Part shown: piece after piece, positions 26,601-34,490 of the stretch | Position numbering within the stretch: the stretch's first letter is position 1 | Layout of the letters: each line of letters opens with the position of its first letter | Source: Desulfobacteraceae bacterium | GTDB taxonomy: Bacteria > Desulfobacterota > DSM-4660 > Desulfatiglandales > Desulfatiglandaceae | Reading direction: 5' to 3' | DNA length: 44,952 bases | Assembly: GCA_030666795.1 (NCBI GenBank) | Contig: DAOUXC010000002.1 | Location: 1 to 44,952 of the forward strand | The notes under the pieces: model-generated | What the model was told of the DNA's origin: nothing | The model's input: the letters and a program-made list of their open reading frames with translations, nothing else | Database searches by the model: none | Position numbers and translations under genes: made by a program

Positions 26601-27061
26601 TGGTCTTCATGGGCCACGGGGGCGCCAAAAAGGGCCATGACGCCATCGCCGGTGAACTGGTTGATGCTGCCCTCATATTTGTGGATCTCATCCATAAGGA
26701 TTTTGAAAGCGCCGTCCATGATCTGGTGGACTTCCTCCGGGTCTAATTTCTCTGAGATGGATGTGTAGTTGGCCACGTCAGCAAAGAACACCGTCACCAG
26801 TTTCCGTTCCCCCTCAATGGAACCGCGGGTGGTGAGGATCTTATCGGCCAGGTGTTTGGGCGTGTAGGATTGGGGTTGATTAAGATCTATAGCCGGCGTG
26901 TCTGCGGGTTTCCGCAGGTCATGGCCGCATCCATTACAAAACCTACTCCCAGATGGATTCACCTTCCCGCATTCTGGGCAAGCAAGTTCCAGTTTATGGC
27001 CACATTCGTTGCAAAACATCGCGTCTTCGGGATTTTCATGGTGGCATTTTGGACATTTCAT
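23696..27061 (-). CDS. Zinc-ribbon, class III cyclase, AAA ATPase and TPR signalling protein
   Basis: A 1121-residue cytoplasmic protein. The first 46 residues hold two zinc ribbons (CPKC, CNEC, CPEC, CNGC). A class III cyclase follows (about 86-265) with VFFADVANYT, FTGDGVMALFG and TAVGDTTNLGSRM, all catalytic positions present. An AAA/STAND-type ATPase domain comes next (about 280-600) with Walker A GEAGVGKS and Walker B LILTVEDIHW. The C-terminal 450 residues are TPR repeats. The mix fits a signal-integrating cyclase whose output depends on ATPase state and protein partners. The start MKCPKCHHENP is the family-typical start. No partner gene is near. Confidence 0.9.
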   Translation of the reverse strand: MKCPKCHHENPEDAMFCNECGHKLELACPECGKVNPSGSRFCNGCGHDLRKPADTPAIDLNQPQSYTPKHLADKILTTRGSIEGERKLVTVFFADVANYTSISEKLDPEEVHQIMDGAFKILMDEIHKYEGSINQFTGDGVMALFGAPVAHEDHAQRACYAALSIQKAVEAYGAKIEKDTGVAFKMRVGLNSGPVIVGAIGDDLRMDYTAVGDTTNLGSRMEGMARPGAVLASVNTHRLARDFFEFESLGKVEVKGKKEPQEAFELIKAGEVGTRIGASIAKGLTRFVGRKNSMAALLDAFDKVTSRTGQVVGVVGEAGVGKSRLLLEMRNMLPQGEYTYLEGRCLQYGGSMPYLPLLDILRSYLDIKEGDREFLIKKKMEEKILGLDEKLKSIIPFFQDLLSLKVNDEDFTKLEPKKKREKTFEAIRDILVRGSQARPLILTVEDIHWIDKTSEEFLNYMIGWLPNTSILLLLLYRPEYTHPWGSKSYYTKVGLDQLGTNSSSELVKAILEEGEAAPELRQLILNRAAGNPLFMEEFTHTLLENGTIERKDEQYVLSGKASDLQIPDTIQGIISARLDRLEDNLKRTMQVASVIGRDFAFRILETITGMREELKSYLLNLQGLEFIYEKNLFPELEYIFKHALTQEVAYNSLLLKRRKEIHEKIGRAIEELYAERLEEFYEMLAYHYSRSGNHEKGIHYSRLSGEKAEANYSHKEAIAFYKSAMDLLNKLAETEENKKKKLEVLDLMGHPWGLLGFPEEFLGLFQEVERLSKALGDERRLAKFYNAMGMYYSHRGDPQMGIKYSEDAFKAARKNHDLELMAPLASGLCVSYLPKGEYHKIVDVAPVVIDLIEKAGMENRFFSMPQTPYAMLCAYCGSSMGYFGDFGEGKVFLEKGLRNASERNNPIALGFIEMQYGHFCFSKGDWEPAKKHFEKGIHYSEKGGFAVVSALCWSALGLVYAMLGDPENGKRHAEKGLKIHRESGVKMYLSMAHCQLGRIYLDLGDLKNALSLAEEALRLSQKNNEKHMEGWSRLVLGSILGKAEPLQIHKAEACFLKGIEILKELRMKAMYSIGYLGLGPLYLNAGEKEKAIENLRKAEGLFREMGMDYWLDKAQELLTAL

Positions 27062-27412
27062 TTTTGATGCCCTCCGGATCTAAAGAAAGGTTTCTTTGAG
27101 AGACAATAAGGATGGGCCTTTTCTTTTTGAGGATGGAGTATAATTGAGTGATGGATTGGTGTCAAATTGGTTCAGATTTCCATGTATTTGCATGCTTTTT
27201 AAGCATCATCAGGTTTTATGGATACTGTATAAAAGGAACCTCGACAAAAGAATAACATAAGGTTTTGCTTACTTATTGGTATCATTAAATTTTATGAACC
27301 TTAAAGTTCAACCAAAACCAATATCATGTCCCAGAGATGACATGACGGGGACTTCCGCAAATCAGTACCAGAAGCTTAAGACATATCATGAGGAGACATC
27401 CTATATTGTCCT
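27062..27412. other. 351-bp gap, small hairpin and short repeat, no gene
   Basis: ATGCTT/AAGCAT hairpin at 27192-27206 with a three-T loop. AAATTTTATGAACCTTAAAG at 27287-27306 recurs at 28597-28616 with 19 of 20 bases identical. No gene seen. Confidence 0.4.
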
Positions 27413-28423
27413 TCAATTTTCACTAGGGGGGATGGGTTTCCAAATCCTTTTCCAGATCCAGGCCAGACCACGCCAATCTTGGCTTGTTTTCAACCTTTCA
27501 TCTTTAATGGGGTTGGGATTCGGATGTCCTACCTCGGCAACCTTAAATCGGAAAACATAATCGGGCTCCGCACCCATACGCAGATCTGTGATTGCGATAT
27601 GATCGCCCACTTTTGAAAAGGCATAATACCCCCTCGTAAACCATCTGAGTTTGACCACCGGAGGATGTTCTTCCAGCCCACGCATTAACTCCAGATTCCT
27701 CGGATAGTGATTGATGAATAAAGGTGTCTTTCCATCGAATAGAGAAAAGTAAGTTTCAAAATATTGATTTTTATGAATGCCCACTATCCGCCACAGAAAA
27801 GTTGTAAAAGGGGCCGGAGAGGATATAAACCGGGAGTAGGGCACGTTCTGATGAGCAAGCTTTTCCCTCACCCTGTTCTCTACAAATTCACTGGCACCAA
27901 ATGCCCAGACCAAGTAGACCATACAGAAGACCAATCCTATCGTATTGAGCCTGTGTCCTAGTAGCGAGCTTCTTTTGAGCACCAGTGCTGCCGAGGCACC
28001 CAATAGAACGGGCAGAGTGATGAGGGGATCAATGATGAAAAAAATCGGCCTGGCCAGAGGCGTGGTGTCGAAGGGCCAGAGGACCTGTGTGCCATAGACC
28101 GTGAAAAAATCCAAAAGCACGCTGGTTTCCAGAACCAGAAAGGTCAGAAGAAACCATTCTTTGATATGAGACTTTGTTTCGGGATGGATCTTCGTGATCA
28201 GCCACGCTATGAGTGGAGAGAAAAGGGCCAGAAGAAAAAGAGAATGGCTGAACCCTCGGTGATAGACAAAGTCATCCACTGGTCCGCCAAGGGGGATAAA
28301 AACGTCCAAATCCGGTAAAGTTCCCAGGATGGCACCCCAAAGAAGGGCTTTTCGCCCCACCTTTTTGCCAAGGACAGCCTCACCGCAGGCAGCACCAAAG
28401 GTAAGCTGAGTTAAAGAATCCAA
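27413..28423 (-). CDS. YdjM/YbcI-type membrane metal-dependent hydrolase
   Basis: A 336-residue inner-membrane protein of the family called metal-dependent hydrolase or LexA-regulated YdjM/YbcI. The start MDSLTQLTFGAACGEAVLGKK is nearly invariant in the family and begins here with TTG at 28423, with GGAG eight bases upstream. Motifs are GAILGTLPDLDVF and YHRGFSHSLF, which carry the proposed metal ligands. Several hydrophobic segments follow. The second half (about 205-336) is a long soluble tail ending PIPPSEN. Possible roles are hydrolysis of lipid or envelope material; none is proven. No LexA box was noticed. Confidence 0.85.
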   Translation of the reverse strand: MDSLTQLTFGAACGEAVLGKKVGRKALLWGAILGTLPDLDVFIPLGGPVDDFVYHRGFSHSLFLLALFSPLIAWLITKIHPETKSHIKEWFLLTFLVLETSVLLDFFTVYGTQVLWPFDTTPLARPIFFIIDPLITLPVLLGASAALVLKRSSLLGHRLNTIGLVFCMVYLVWAFGASEFVENRVREKLAHQNVPYSRFISSPAPFTTFLWRIVGIHKNQYFETYFSLFDGKTPLFINHYPRNLELMRGLEEHPPVVKLRWFTRGYYAFSKVGDHIAITDLRMGAEPDYVFRFKVAEVGHPNPNPIKDERLKTSQDWRGLAWIWKRIWKPIPPSEN

Positions 28424-28491
28424 GGCGCTTTCTCCATATTTCCGGCTCTGGTTAATGGATCAACAAAGAACAAGAGAAAACTTGACTCATT

Positions 28492-28500
28492 TGTTATAAT
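28492..28500 (+). promoter_or_regulatory. Extended -10 promoter candidate before the recombinase
   Basis: TGTTATAAT (28492-28500) is an extended -10 box with a perfect TATAAT. There is no good -35 at normal distance. It lies about 130 bp before the ATG at 28630. Confidence 0.4.
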
Positions 28501-28629
28501 CTCATTATTGATCGATACACCCAGGCACACCCGAGGGTATGGATTTCCGTATTCTTTCGATTTTATTAATATTATTCAGCTTTGCTGGGTGAAGTCAAAT
28601 TTTATTAACCTTAAAGATGGAGGTGAATC

Positions 28630-29467
28630 ATGAGAACATTTCAAGGAGTCACGAATTTCGTCAACTACCAGAGGATCAACGTCAAAAAAAAATACATTGC
28701 GTAACTATGAACTCATCCTAAACAGCTTTAAGGATCATTTCGGTGACATAGAACTTTCAGCCATAACCAGGGAAGATATTCTGTCCTTTCTCACCAAGAT
28801 TACAGAAGGGTCAAAGCAGACCACAAAAAAGCTGCGTTTTACCCTCCTTTCCGCCTTCTTCAATTTCATTAAGATCTCAATCGATCCTGATTTTCAAAAT
28901 CCTTGTGACACCCCGGCCCTGAAGAAGCTTTTCAGGGCAGCGAAGCCGAATCCATTGAAGATTTTTGAAAAGGATATAGTGGATGAAATTATTTTCAGGA
29001 CGCAACACAAGAGAAACCGGCTCATGTTGGAGCTCATGGCACGCGGTGGTATGAGAGTCGGTGAAGTTTTGAAACTCATGCCCAGAGATATTGAAGATCG
29101 GAAGGTAATCATCCGGGACCCTAAAAGCGGTAAGGAAGCTGAGGTGGTTTTTCTCCCCCAGAAAGTGGCTGACAGGCTCAAGAAATATATTAGAGAAAAT
29201 GAGATCAAGCCCGATGACATGATCTTTCCGATAACATATGCTGCAGCGAGGATTATCGTGAAAAAGGCTGGAAATCTGGTCAATATCCAATTGAGGCCTC
29301 ATGATTTGAGGAGGCACGCAGCCACTTATGCGAGTCGCGCTGGCACCCCGCTTGAAATCGTCAGCAAGGTCATATTGCGCCATGCAAATTTATCAACGAC
29401 CCAGAGGTATCTCGGAAAGGTCAGCGATGTGGAAGCCATGAGGTGGATTGACAACCTACACGGATAA
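28630..29467 (+). pseudogene. Tyrosine recombinase (XerD-like), frame split at a run of nine A
   Basis: The natural start is ATG at 28630 with a perfect GGAGGTGA site. That frame reads MRTFQGVTNFVNYQRINVKKK and stops at TAA soon after the A-run at 28684-28692. Removing one A gives VKKNTLRNYELILNSF, a textbook core-binding helix of tyrosine recombinases, and continues to 29467. Catalytic residues are present: Arg in GGMRVGEVL, HDLRRHAATY (His, Arg), LRHANLS (His) and Tyr in TQRYLG. The product would be about 278 residues. Either the gene is broken, the read has an error, or slippage at A9 restores the frame. The second frame alone could start at TTG 28697, but with no ribosome site. Confidence 0.75.
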
Positions 29468-29480
29468 TGAAATGAAAACC

Positions 29481-29507
29481 GGGGTGAAAGCCGAAATGCT
29501 TTGCCCC
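29481..29507 (+). terminator. Hairpin after the recombinase gene
   Basis: GGGG (29481-29484) pairs with CCCC (29504-29507) and AAAGC (29487-29491) with GCTTT (29498-29502). The T-tract is weak on this strand. Confidence 0.45.
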
Positions 29508-29686
29508 GCCCTTTAAAAATGTGAACTCTAATAATTTGTCAATATCACAGCCAGTCTTAAATAAATCGGCGTCTCAATACTCAAAGGACGGGTGACCTAT
29601 ACTGAACCTGAGGGAGACGATCCGAAGGAAGAAAATAACCTAAACGGAACCCTTCATTCGGCACATCTTTTACTCTCCAATTTGGC

Positions 29687-29716
29687 TTGACATCTATCCC
29701 TTTTTTGAGTTTTAAT
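29687..29716 (+). promoter_or_regulatory. Promoter for the leader ORF and second cyclase gene
   Basis: TTGACA (29687-29692), 18-base spacer, TTTAAT (29711-29716). It would give a transcript start near 29723, about 157 bases before the cyclase ATG. Confidence 0.5.
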
Positions 29717-29785
29717 GAATCTAATTCAATCCAGTTAATGTAGAGATAACCTAACAGCACAACCCGAACCTTCAAGGAGGAAATC

Positions 29786-29875
29786 ATGTTTTCATGTCTC
29801 CAGAAGGTAGAGGTAATCGAAAGCCTCCGAGGGATTTTTATGTCCTTTTGGAGGCTTTTGTTCTTGGGGAGGTGA
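29786..29875 (+). CDS. 29-aa leader peptide upstream of the cyclase gene
   Basis: ATG at 29786 with a strong AAGGAGGAAATC site just before it; stop TGA at 29873-29875, only 4 bases before the cyclase ATG. The product is MFSCLQKVEVIESLRGIF and eleven further residues. The second half of this ORF forms the 29820-29859 hairpin and contains the cyclase ribosome site (GGGGAGGTGA). Ribosome movement through it could therefore open or close the next gene's start. It has no run of one amino acid codon. I infer a regulatory role; the peptide itself is unknown. Confidence 0.5.
   Translation: MFSCLQKVEVIESLRGIFMSFWRLLFLGR
29820..29859 (+). terminator. Attenuator-like hairpin in the cyclase leader
   Basis: AAAGCCTCC (29820-29828) pairs with GGAGGCTTT (29850-29858). 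The loop can extend pairing by AGGGA/TCCTT. The tail reads TTGTTCTT, a modest T-run, and the cyclase ribosome site follows at once. Confidence 0.55.
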
Positions 29876-29879
29876 ACGC

Positions 29880-31781
29880 ATGGCCGAAGAAGGATTCAAA
29901 CGTAAGCTCACGGCTATCTTGAGTGCGGATGTTGTAGGTTACAGTCGCCTTATGGGCGAGGATGAAGAGGCGACAGTTCGTACCTTGACCGCGCATCGGC
30001 AAATGATGTCAAAAATCATTCAGCAGCATCGGGGCCGGGTGGTAGATTCTCCCGGAGACAACCTGCTCGCCGAGTTTGCCAGCGTGGTAGATGCGGTTCA
30101 GTGTGCCGTGGAGATCCAGCAAGTGCTCAAGGTCAAGAATGCCGATATACCCGAAGAGCGCAGGATGGAGTTCCGCATAGGGATCAACCTGGGGGATGTT
30201 ATTGAAGAAGGGGATCGCATTTATGGAGACGGCGTCAACATCGCTGCCCGTGTTGAAGGATTAGCCGAAGCGGGTGGTATCTGCATTTCTGGAACCGTGT
30301 ATGAGCACATCAAAGACAAGCTGGCCCTGTGGGAAGACTTCCTGGGAGAGCACACGGTCAAGAACATAAAGAACCCGGTAAGAGTTTACAGGATCGGATT
30401 AGAACGTAAGGAAGAAAGAGATGAAAAAACAGGGAAGCAGGCTAAACCGAGGCCATTGAAATGGGCCATGCTCGGTGGAATTGCCCTTCTTATTTTGGTA
30501 GTAGGGGCAGCAGCTGTCTGGAAATTTTATCCGCGCCCTGCTCAATTACCGCCGAAAGAAGCTGCGGTTGATCAGCCACAGGCCTTGAAGTTGCCGGACA
30601 AACCTTCAATTGCCGTTCTGCCTTTTGCAAACGTAACGGGAGATCCAGAGCAAGAGTATTTCAGTGATGGCATAACCGAAGAAATCATTACCAGCCTCTC
30701 CAAGATTCCAAAGCTATTGGTAATTGCACGCAACTCTACCTTCACCTACAAGGGTAAGCCCGTGATGGTTCAACAAGTAGGCAAGGAACTGGGTGTTCAT
30801 TACGTACTGGAAGGGAGTGTTCGCAAGGCTGGAAACAAAGTTAGGATCTCGGCCCAGTTAATCGATAGTCAAACAGGACACCACCTGTGGGCGGAGCGTT
30901 ACGACCGGGAGCTTAAAGACATATTTTCGCTTCAGGACGACATTACTCTGAAAATTCTGACATCCCTGCAAGTAAACCTGACACAAGGAGAGCAAGCCCG
31001 TGCGCTTGGAAAAGGTACGGATAAGATTGAAGCATACTTAAGACTCATAAAGGCACGTGAGCATCTGATCCGTTTAAATAAAGAAGACAATCTGGAAGCC
31101 CGCCGAATATTAGAAGAAGTCATTTCCCTCGATCCGGATTATGCATCGGCTTATTCATTTTTGGGTACGACCCATTTTCTGGATGTAGCGTTAGGAGAAA
31201 CCGCTTCTCCTAAGCAGTCGATGGTTAATGCAATGAAATTGGCTCAAAAGGCTATAGCGATTGATGACTCATTGGCTGATGCCCACAGGCTGATGGGCCT
31301 TATCTATACAATGACAAAACAATATGAAAAGGGAATTGCTGCATCCGAACGGGCCGTGACACTCGGTCCCAATGATGAAGGCGCTCATAGAACTTTGGGA
31401 ATGGCACTAAGGTATGCCTGCAGGTGGGAGGAATCCATTCCGGAATATGAGAAAGCGATTCGTCTGAACCCTTTCCCAACAAGTCGTACTTTTTGCGGCC
31501 TTGGCATGGCTTATATTTTTTGTGGGCGTCATGAGGAAGCAGTCTCAGCATGTAAGAAAGCCGTCCTCAGGCAGCCTAATGACATATTTTCCCATATTGC
31601 ACTGACATTTGCGTATTGCGAGTCAGGTCAAGAGGAGGATGCTCGGGCAACAGCAGCTCAAGTGTTAAGGATCAACCCCAAGTTTTCTGTAGATCGTTTT
31701 GCAAAAAAGACTCTGACATACAAAAATCCGGCAGATACAGAGCGATTTGTCGCCGCTCTGCGTAATGCCGGTCTTAAGTGA
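29880..31781 (+). CDS. Class III nucleotide cyclase with TolB/FlgO-like and TPR domains (paralogue 2)
   Basis: A 633-residue protein with the same order as the gene at 21205-23094. The cyclase domain is at about 8-175 (LSADVVGYS, PGDNLLAEF, GVNIAARVE: metal Asp and Asn/Arg pair present). A membrane span lies at about 195-217. The TolB/FlgO-like domain (SIAVLPFANVTGDPEQEYF onward) and TPR repeats fill the rest. The two differ most in the linker and the TPR part, so they may share output but differ in input. Start ATG at 29880 has GGGGAGGTGA. The leader ORF and hairpin just upstream suggest control after transcription start, which the paralogue at 21205 lacks. Confidence 0.87.
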   Translation: MAEEGFKRKLTAILSADVVGYSRLMGEDEEATVRTLTAHRQMMSKIIQQHRGRVVDSPGDNLLAEFASVVDAVQCAVEIQQVLKVKNADIPEERRMEFRIGINLGDVIEEGDRIYGDGVNIAARVEGLAEAGGICISGTVYEHIKDKLALWEDFLGEHTVKNIKNPVRVYRIGLERKEERDEKTGKQAKPRPLKWAMLGGIALLILVVGAAAVWKFYPRPAQLPPKEAAVDQPQALKLPDKPSIAVLPFANVTGDPEQEYFSDGITEEIITSLSKIPKLLVIARNSTFTYKGKPVMVQQVGKELGVHYVLEGSVRKAGNKVRISAQLIDSQTGHHLWAERYDRELKDIFSLQDDITLKILTSLQVNLTQGEQARALGKGTDKIEAYLRLIKAREHLIRLNKEDNLEARRILEEVISLDPDYASAYSFLGTTHFLDVALGETASPKQSMVNAMKLAQKAIAIDDSLADAHRLMGLIYTMTKQYEKGIAASERAVTLGPNDEGAHRTLGMALRYACRWEESIPEYEKAIRLNPFPTSRTFCGLGMAYIFCGRHEEAVSACKKAVLRQPNDIFSHIALTFAYCESGQEEDARATAAQVLRINPKFSVDRFAKKTLTYKNPADTERFVAALRNAGLK

Positions 31782-32581
31782 GGGGAGATAAGTGGTAGGG
31801 GAAATTAGGCCGTTATTGAAGGTTTGTTACTCCAAGAGTTTTGTGTACCAAATTCCTGAATATTATGGTCACTTCCTACACCCAGAAGGTGTTGCATTCA
31901 TAACGGTAAATTTTACCTTGATTTCAGTATACCTTATCATTTGTTGACTGATTTACGACTCTAAAACTGAACCCCAATTGCCTTGTTCTTTACTTTTCCT
32001 GCGTTCAAGTATGCTGTATATATTTAATTTTACAGCCATTTCAGGATACCTCTGATAGTCGAAAGAATCCAGCCGCAAGGTTTCTTACCATAATTGAGAT
32101 TGGAAGGCGCTCATATTATTACGACTGGCATCAGAATCCTTAAAAATCACCTGATTCATGCATAACCCAAAAAAACTATCGTTTTTTGTAGTCCTCAGTT
32201 TTCAACCATTCTTGCATTAAACTAAATTCGTTAAATATTTAAGAATAGGTTTGTCAGTTAAAACCTACGTCATAGACAACAAAACCCCACCTCTCATTCT
32301 GAGAAACGGGGTCTTTGCTCTATCTCTTTGATCATTTTCAAACCTTGTTTTTAAGGTTTAATGCGGAAAATCTAATAACTGGCCACAAGAATCCAGTCCA
32401 GATGTGGAATATTACAACACTGGATTATATTGTCAAGCATAAAGAATGGGTATGGTTTATACCCATTATTCGTTCTTATGGGAAAGTGGATTAGGTTTCT
32501 TGTGAGATGCACAGGTTAAAGAAGGATAGAAAGGCAAGATGTATGCCGGTAGGTGGTAATATGGTTGGCCTTTTTTTCTTG
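31782..32581. other. About 800-bp gap with repeats and two hairpins, no gene
   Basis: No gene seen. Holds repeat copy E (about 32117-32182, like 20083-20152) and a CAGTATACCTT word near 31926. One hairpin pairs ACCCC (32284-32288) with GGGGT (32308-32312), with an inner TCTCA/TGAGA; read on the minus strand it is followed by TTTTGTTGT and could stop leftward transcripts. Another is AATGGGTAT/ATACCCATT (32445-32467), perfect over 9 bp with a 5-base loop. Confidence 0.45.
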
Positions 32582-32613
32582 AAAAAATTAAACCGGCGCG
32601 CCTGAACCGGCTC
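32582..32613 (-). terminator. Terminator of the CobU-FHA-MBL operon
   Basis: Directly at the stop of the MBL gene, reading leftward: GAGCCGG pairs with CCGGTTT (with G-T pairs), followed by AA and six T. A typical intrinsic terminator. Confidence 0.6.
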
Positions 32614-33511
32614 AGACAGCTAAGGTCATGCCCTCCCTGGCCCAAAAGACATTCATACCGGATTCGCGGTCGGAGATTCCGGCGTGACACTCATGCCACA
32701 GGCTGTCCAGTATTTTGTCCGAATGCTGGGGATCATGATGAAAAATCGCAAGCTGTTTCACTTTGGCCCTCTCCGCCAATTCCAATATCACCGGGATAGA
32801 GGTGTGTCCCCAGTCCACTTTCTCCGCATACTCCTTCTCCGTATACTGGCCATCCGCAATAAGGAGATCAACACCCTGAATAAAATCAAGATAATCCCGC
32901 AAAGCTCCATCGCTGTTTTCATCCTGGAATTCAGGCCGAAACATACGATCAAGCTCAACGTCCGTGGCATAGGCCACCTTTTTCCCCCCGGCCGTCAAAC
33001 GGTACCGGACCGAACCACCGGGATGAAAAATCTGCTCTTGCCAGTCCACAACGACCGGTCCAAGCCTCATGGTCTCATCGGACATCTCCTGTATCTTCAT
33101 TTCCGCTGCCATCTCGGATAAACCGACCGGAAAATAATCCACGTCCATCTGTCGGCTCAAGATGGATTCAAGGAATTGTCCTTTATTCGAACTCCCGTAA
33201 ATGACCAGTTCGGTCCCCTTTATGTAGGCGGCTTGAAAAAAAGGGAATCCCTGTATGTGGTCCCAATGTGTGTGACTGAGGAAAAGGTGCAAGGAAAGAT
33301 GGCCATTCCGATCCTCAAGCTCTTCAAATAACTGAAGGCCAAGACCCCTTATACCCGTACCTGCATCAAAGATGATATTTGTGTCCTGATATTGAACAAA
33401 AACGCACGGTGTGTTGCCGCCATACTTCTCGGTGCTTCGGCCCGGCGTAGAAATCGAGCCGCGTGTGCCCCAAAAAGTAACATACATTTTAGAGGGTTTG
33501 GCAGGGGTCAT
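32612..33511 (-). CDS. MBL-fold metallohydrolase (copy 1)
   Basis: A 299-residue metallo-beta-lactamase-fold protein. It starts with the WGTRGSISTPG signature of a phosphodiesterase-like MBL subgroup. The metal motif is His80-Thr-His82-Trp-Asp84-His85 (SHTHWDHIQGFP); further ligands are likely in YATDVELD and IFHHDPQHSD. No signal peptide. Members of this group are proposed to act on cyclic nucleotides or other phosphodiesters, but few have been tested. Translation is coupled to the FHA gene by a 4-bp ATGA overlap. A second protein of this type lies at 35094-35939. As the last gene of the operon it ends at the terminator. Confidence 0.85.
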   Translation of the reverse strand: MTPAKPSKMYVTFWGTRGSISTPGRSTEKYGGNTPCVFVQYQDTNIIFDAGTGIRGLGLQLFEELEDRNGHLSLHLFLSHTHWDHIQGFPFFQAAYIKGTELVIYGSSNKGQFLESILSRQMDVDYFPVGLSEMAAEMKIQEMSDETMRLGPVVVDWQEQIFHPGGSVRYRLTAGGKKVAYATDVELDRMFRPEFQDENSDGALRDYLDFIQGVDLLIADGQYTEKEYAEKVDWGHTSIPVILELAERAKVKQLAIFHHDPQHSDKILDSLWHECHAGISDRESGMNVFWAREGMTLAV

Positions 33512-33996
33512 GGTTTTTTTCTGATCTTGCCTTCCATGAAAAGGATTTTCGCATCGCCGATCTGTATTTGATCATTAGTGCGCAACACACATTTCTGAAC
33601 CTGAATGCCGTTTACAAACGTGCCGTTCGTGCTTTCCAGATCCTCAATCTGATATTCTTCATCACGGAAGGTAATCCGGGCGTGTAACCGGGAGGTGTTG
33701 TCAAATTGAAGCTGGACCCTGCACTGGGAAACACGACCGATAAGGATATCTTTCTCTTCCAGTTTAACCCTGGTCGTCTCAAGGCTGGGATGACTGATCT
33801 CCAGATATGCGTATCGACTCAATGAAATATCTTCAAGCACCGCCTTCCTGGAAATAGGAGTGGTCTTTGAAAACTCCGTCCCATTGACAGATACAGGCCT
33901 GGTCTTAATTGTGGATTCGTCTTTCTTCATATTAGTCAATATAGCCTGATATATTACATGTTTCAACAAAAAAACCGGCAGGGCACCTTCATGCAT
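33508..33996 (-). CDS. FHA-domain protein
   Basis: A 162-residue protein with one forkhead-associated domain at about 80-155: ILIGRVSQC (GR), NTSRLHARI (SR.HA) and LESTNGTFVNG (STNG.FVN), the phosphothreonine-binding residues. It binds phosphorylated partners rather than acting as an enzyme. The N-terminal 75 residues are unrecognised. The start at 33996 follows the upstream stop by 5 bp; an ATG at 33930 (MKKDESTIK) would also fit and gives 140 residues. No Ser/Thr kinase is in the window, so the phospho-partner must be elsewhere. Confidence 0.86.
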   Translation of the reverse strand: MHEGALPVFLLKHVIYQAILTNMKKDESTIKTRPVSVNGTEFSKTTPISRKAVLEDISLSRYAYLEISHPSLETTRVKLEEKDILIGRVSQCRVQLQFDNTSRLHARITFRDEEYQIEDLESTNGTFVNGIQVQKCVLRTNDQIQIGDAKILFMEGKIRKKP

Positions 33997-34001
33997 TGAT
34001 C

Positions 34002-34448
34002 CTATTTCAGCAATCCTGTCTTATTATCATAACGGGCAGAAAAAACAGCACCTTTTCCCGAGAATATACTGCAATTTGACAGAACATGTTCCGCAACCCC
34101 GGTTCTCCTGGTTTCGTCCAGGTTGTTGAAAACCTTAAGAAAAAGGTCGTCTTCTACGATCTCAGTTAGGATTGACCAAATCTCTTCAGGTGTCATTTCA
34201 GGCGTAATTCGTAATCCTTTATCGGGTAAATCCACTCCGAAAAGCCCCTTACCCGACTCCACCATTTGATTCAGGCTCTCTTGAATCTTCTCAACCTCAA
34301 TTGCCAGTTCCTTTTCTGAATAGCACACACCGGAAACAGGGCAGGAGACATCCCGGTTCGCAACCCTGAGATCAATACCGATGCAAATGCCCCTTTTATC
34401 ATTTTCTTTTTTACCGTGAACCTCTATGAGCTTGAAAATATCGGCCAT
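34002..34448 (-). CDS. Unrecognised 148-aa protein
   Basis: I do not recognise this protein. It is acidic and soluble, with no signal or membrane segment. It has SCPVSGVCYSEKEL with two Cys (a possible metal pair), a helical middle (VEKIQESLNQMVESGKGLFG) and VFNNLDETRRTGVAEHVL. It begins at ATG 34448, with AGAGGGG about 9 bases upstream; a TTG three codons earlier is less likely. It sits between CobU and the FHA gene, 5 bp from the latter, and is clearly part of the operon. Confidence 0.6.
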   Translation of the reverse strand: MADIFKLIEVHGKKENDKRGICIGIDLRVANRDVSCPVSGVCYSEKELAIEVEKIQESLNQMVESGKGLFGVDLPDKGLRITPEMTPEEIWSILTEIVEDDLFLKVFNNLDETRRTGVAEHVLSNCSIFSGKGAVFSARYDNKTGLLK

Positions 34449-34490
34449 GTCTCCCAACCCCTCTTGTTATGTGAAATGAAATCCCTAAAA

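Noticed and set aside
29581-29787. 68-codon minus-strand frame in front of the cyclase leader
   Set aside because: It runs against the promoter and leader ORF on the other strand and has no recognisable product.
16803-32182. CRISPR array as an explanation of the repeats
   Set aside because: The copies are kilobases apart, degenerate and without regular spacers, and no cas gene is present.
31782-32581. Possible non-coding RNA or riboswitch in the 800-bp gap
   Set aside because: Only simple hairpins and repeats are visible; no known RNA family pattern recognised.
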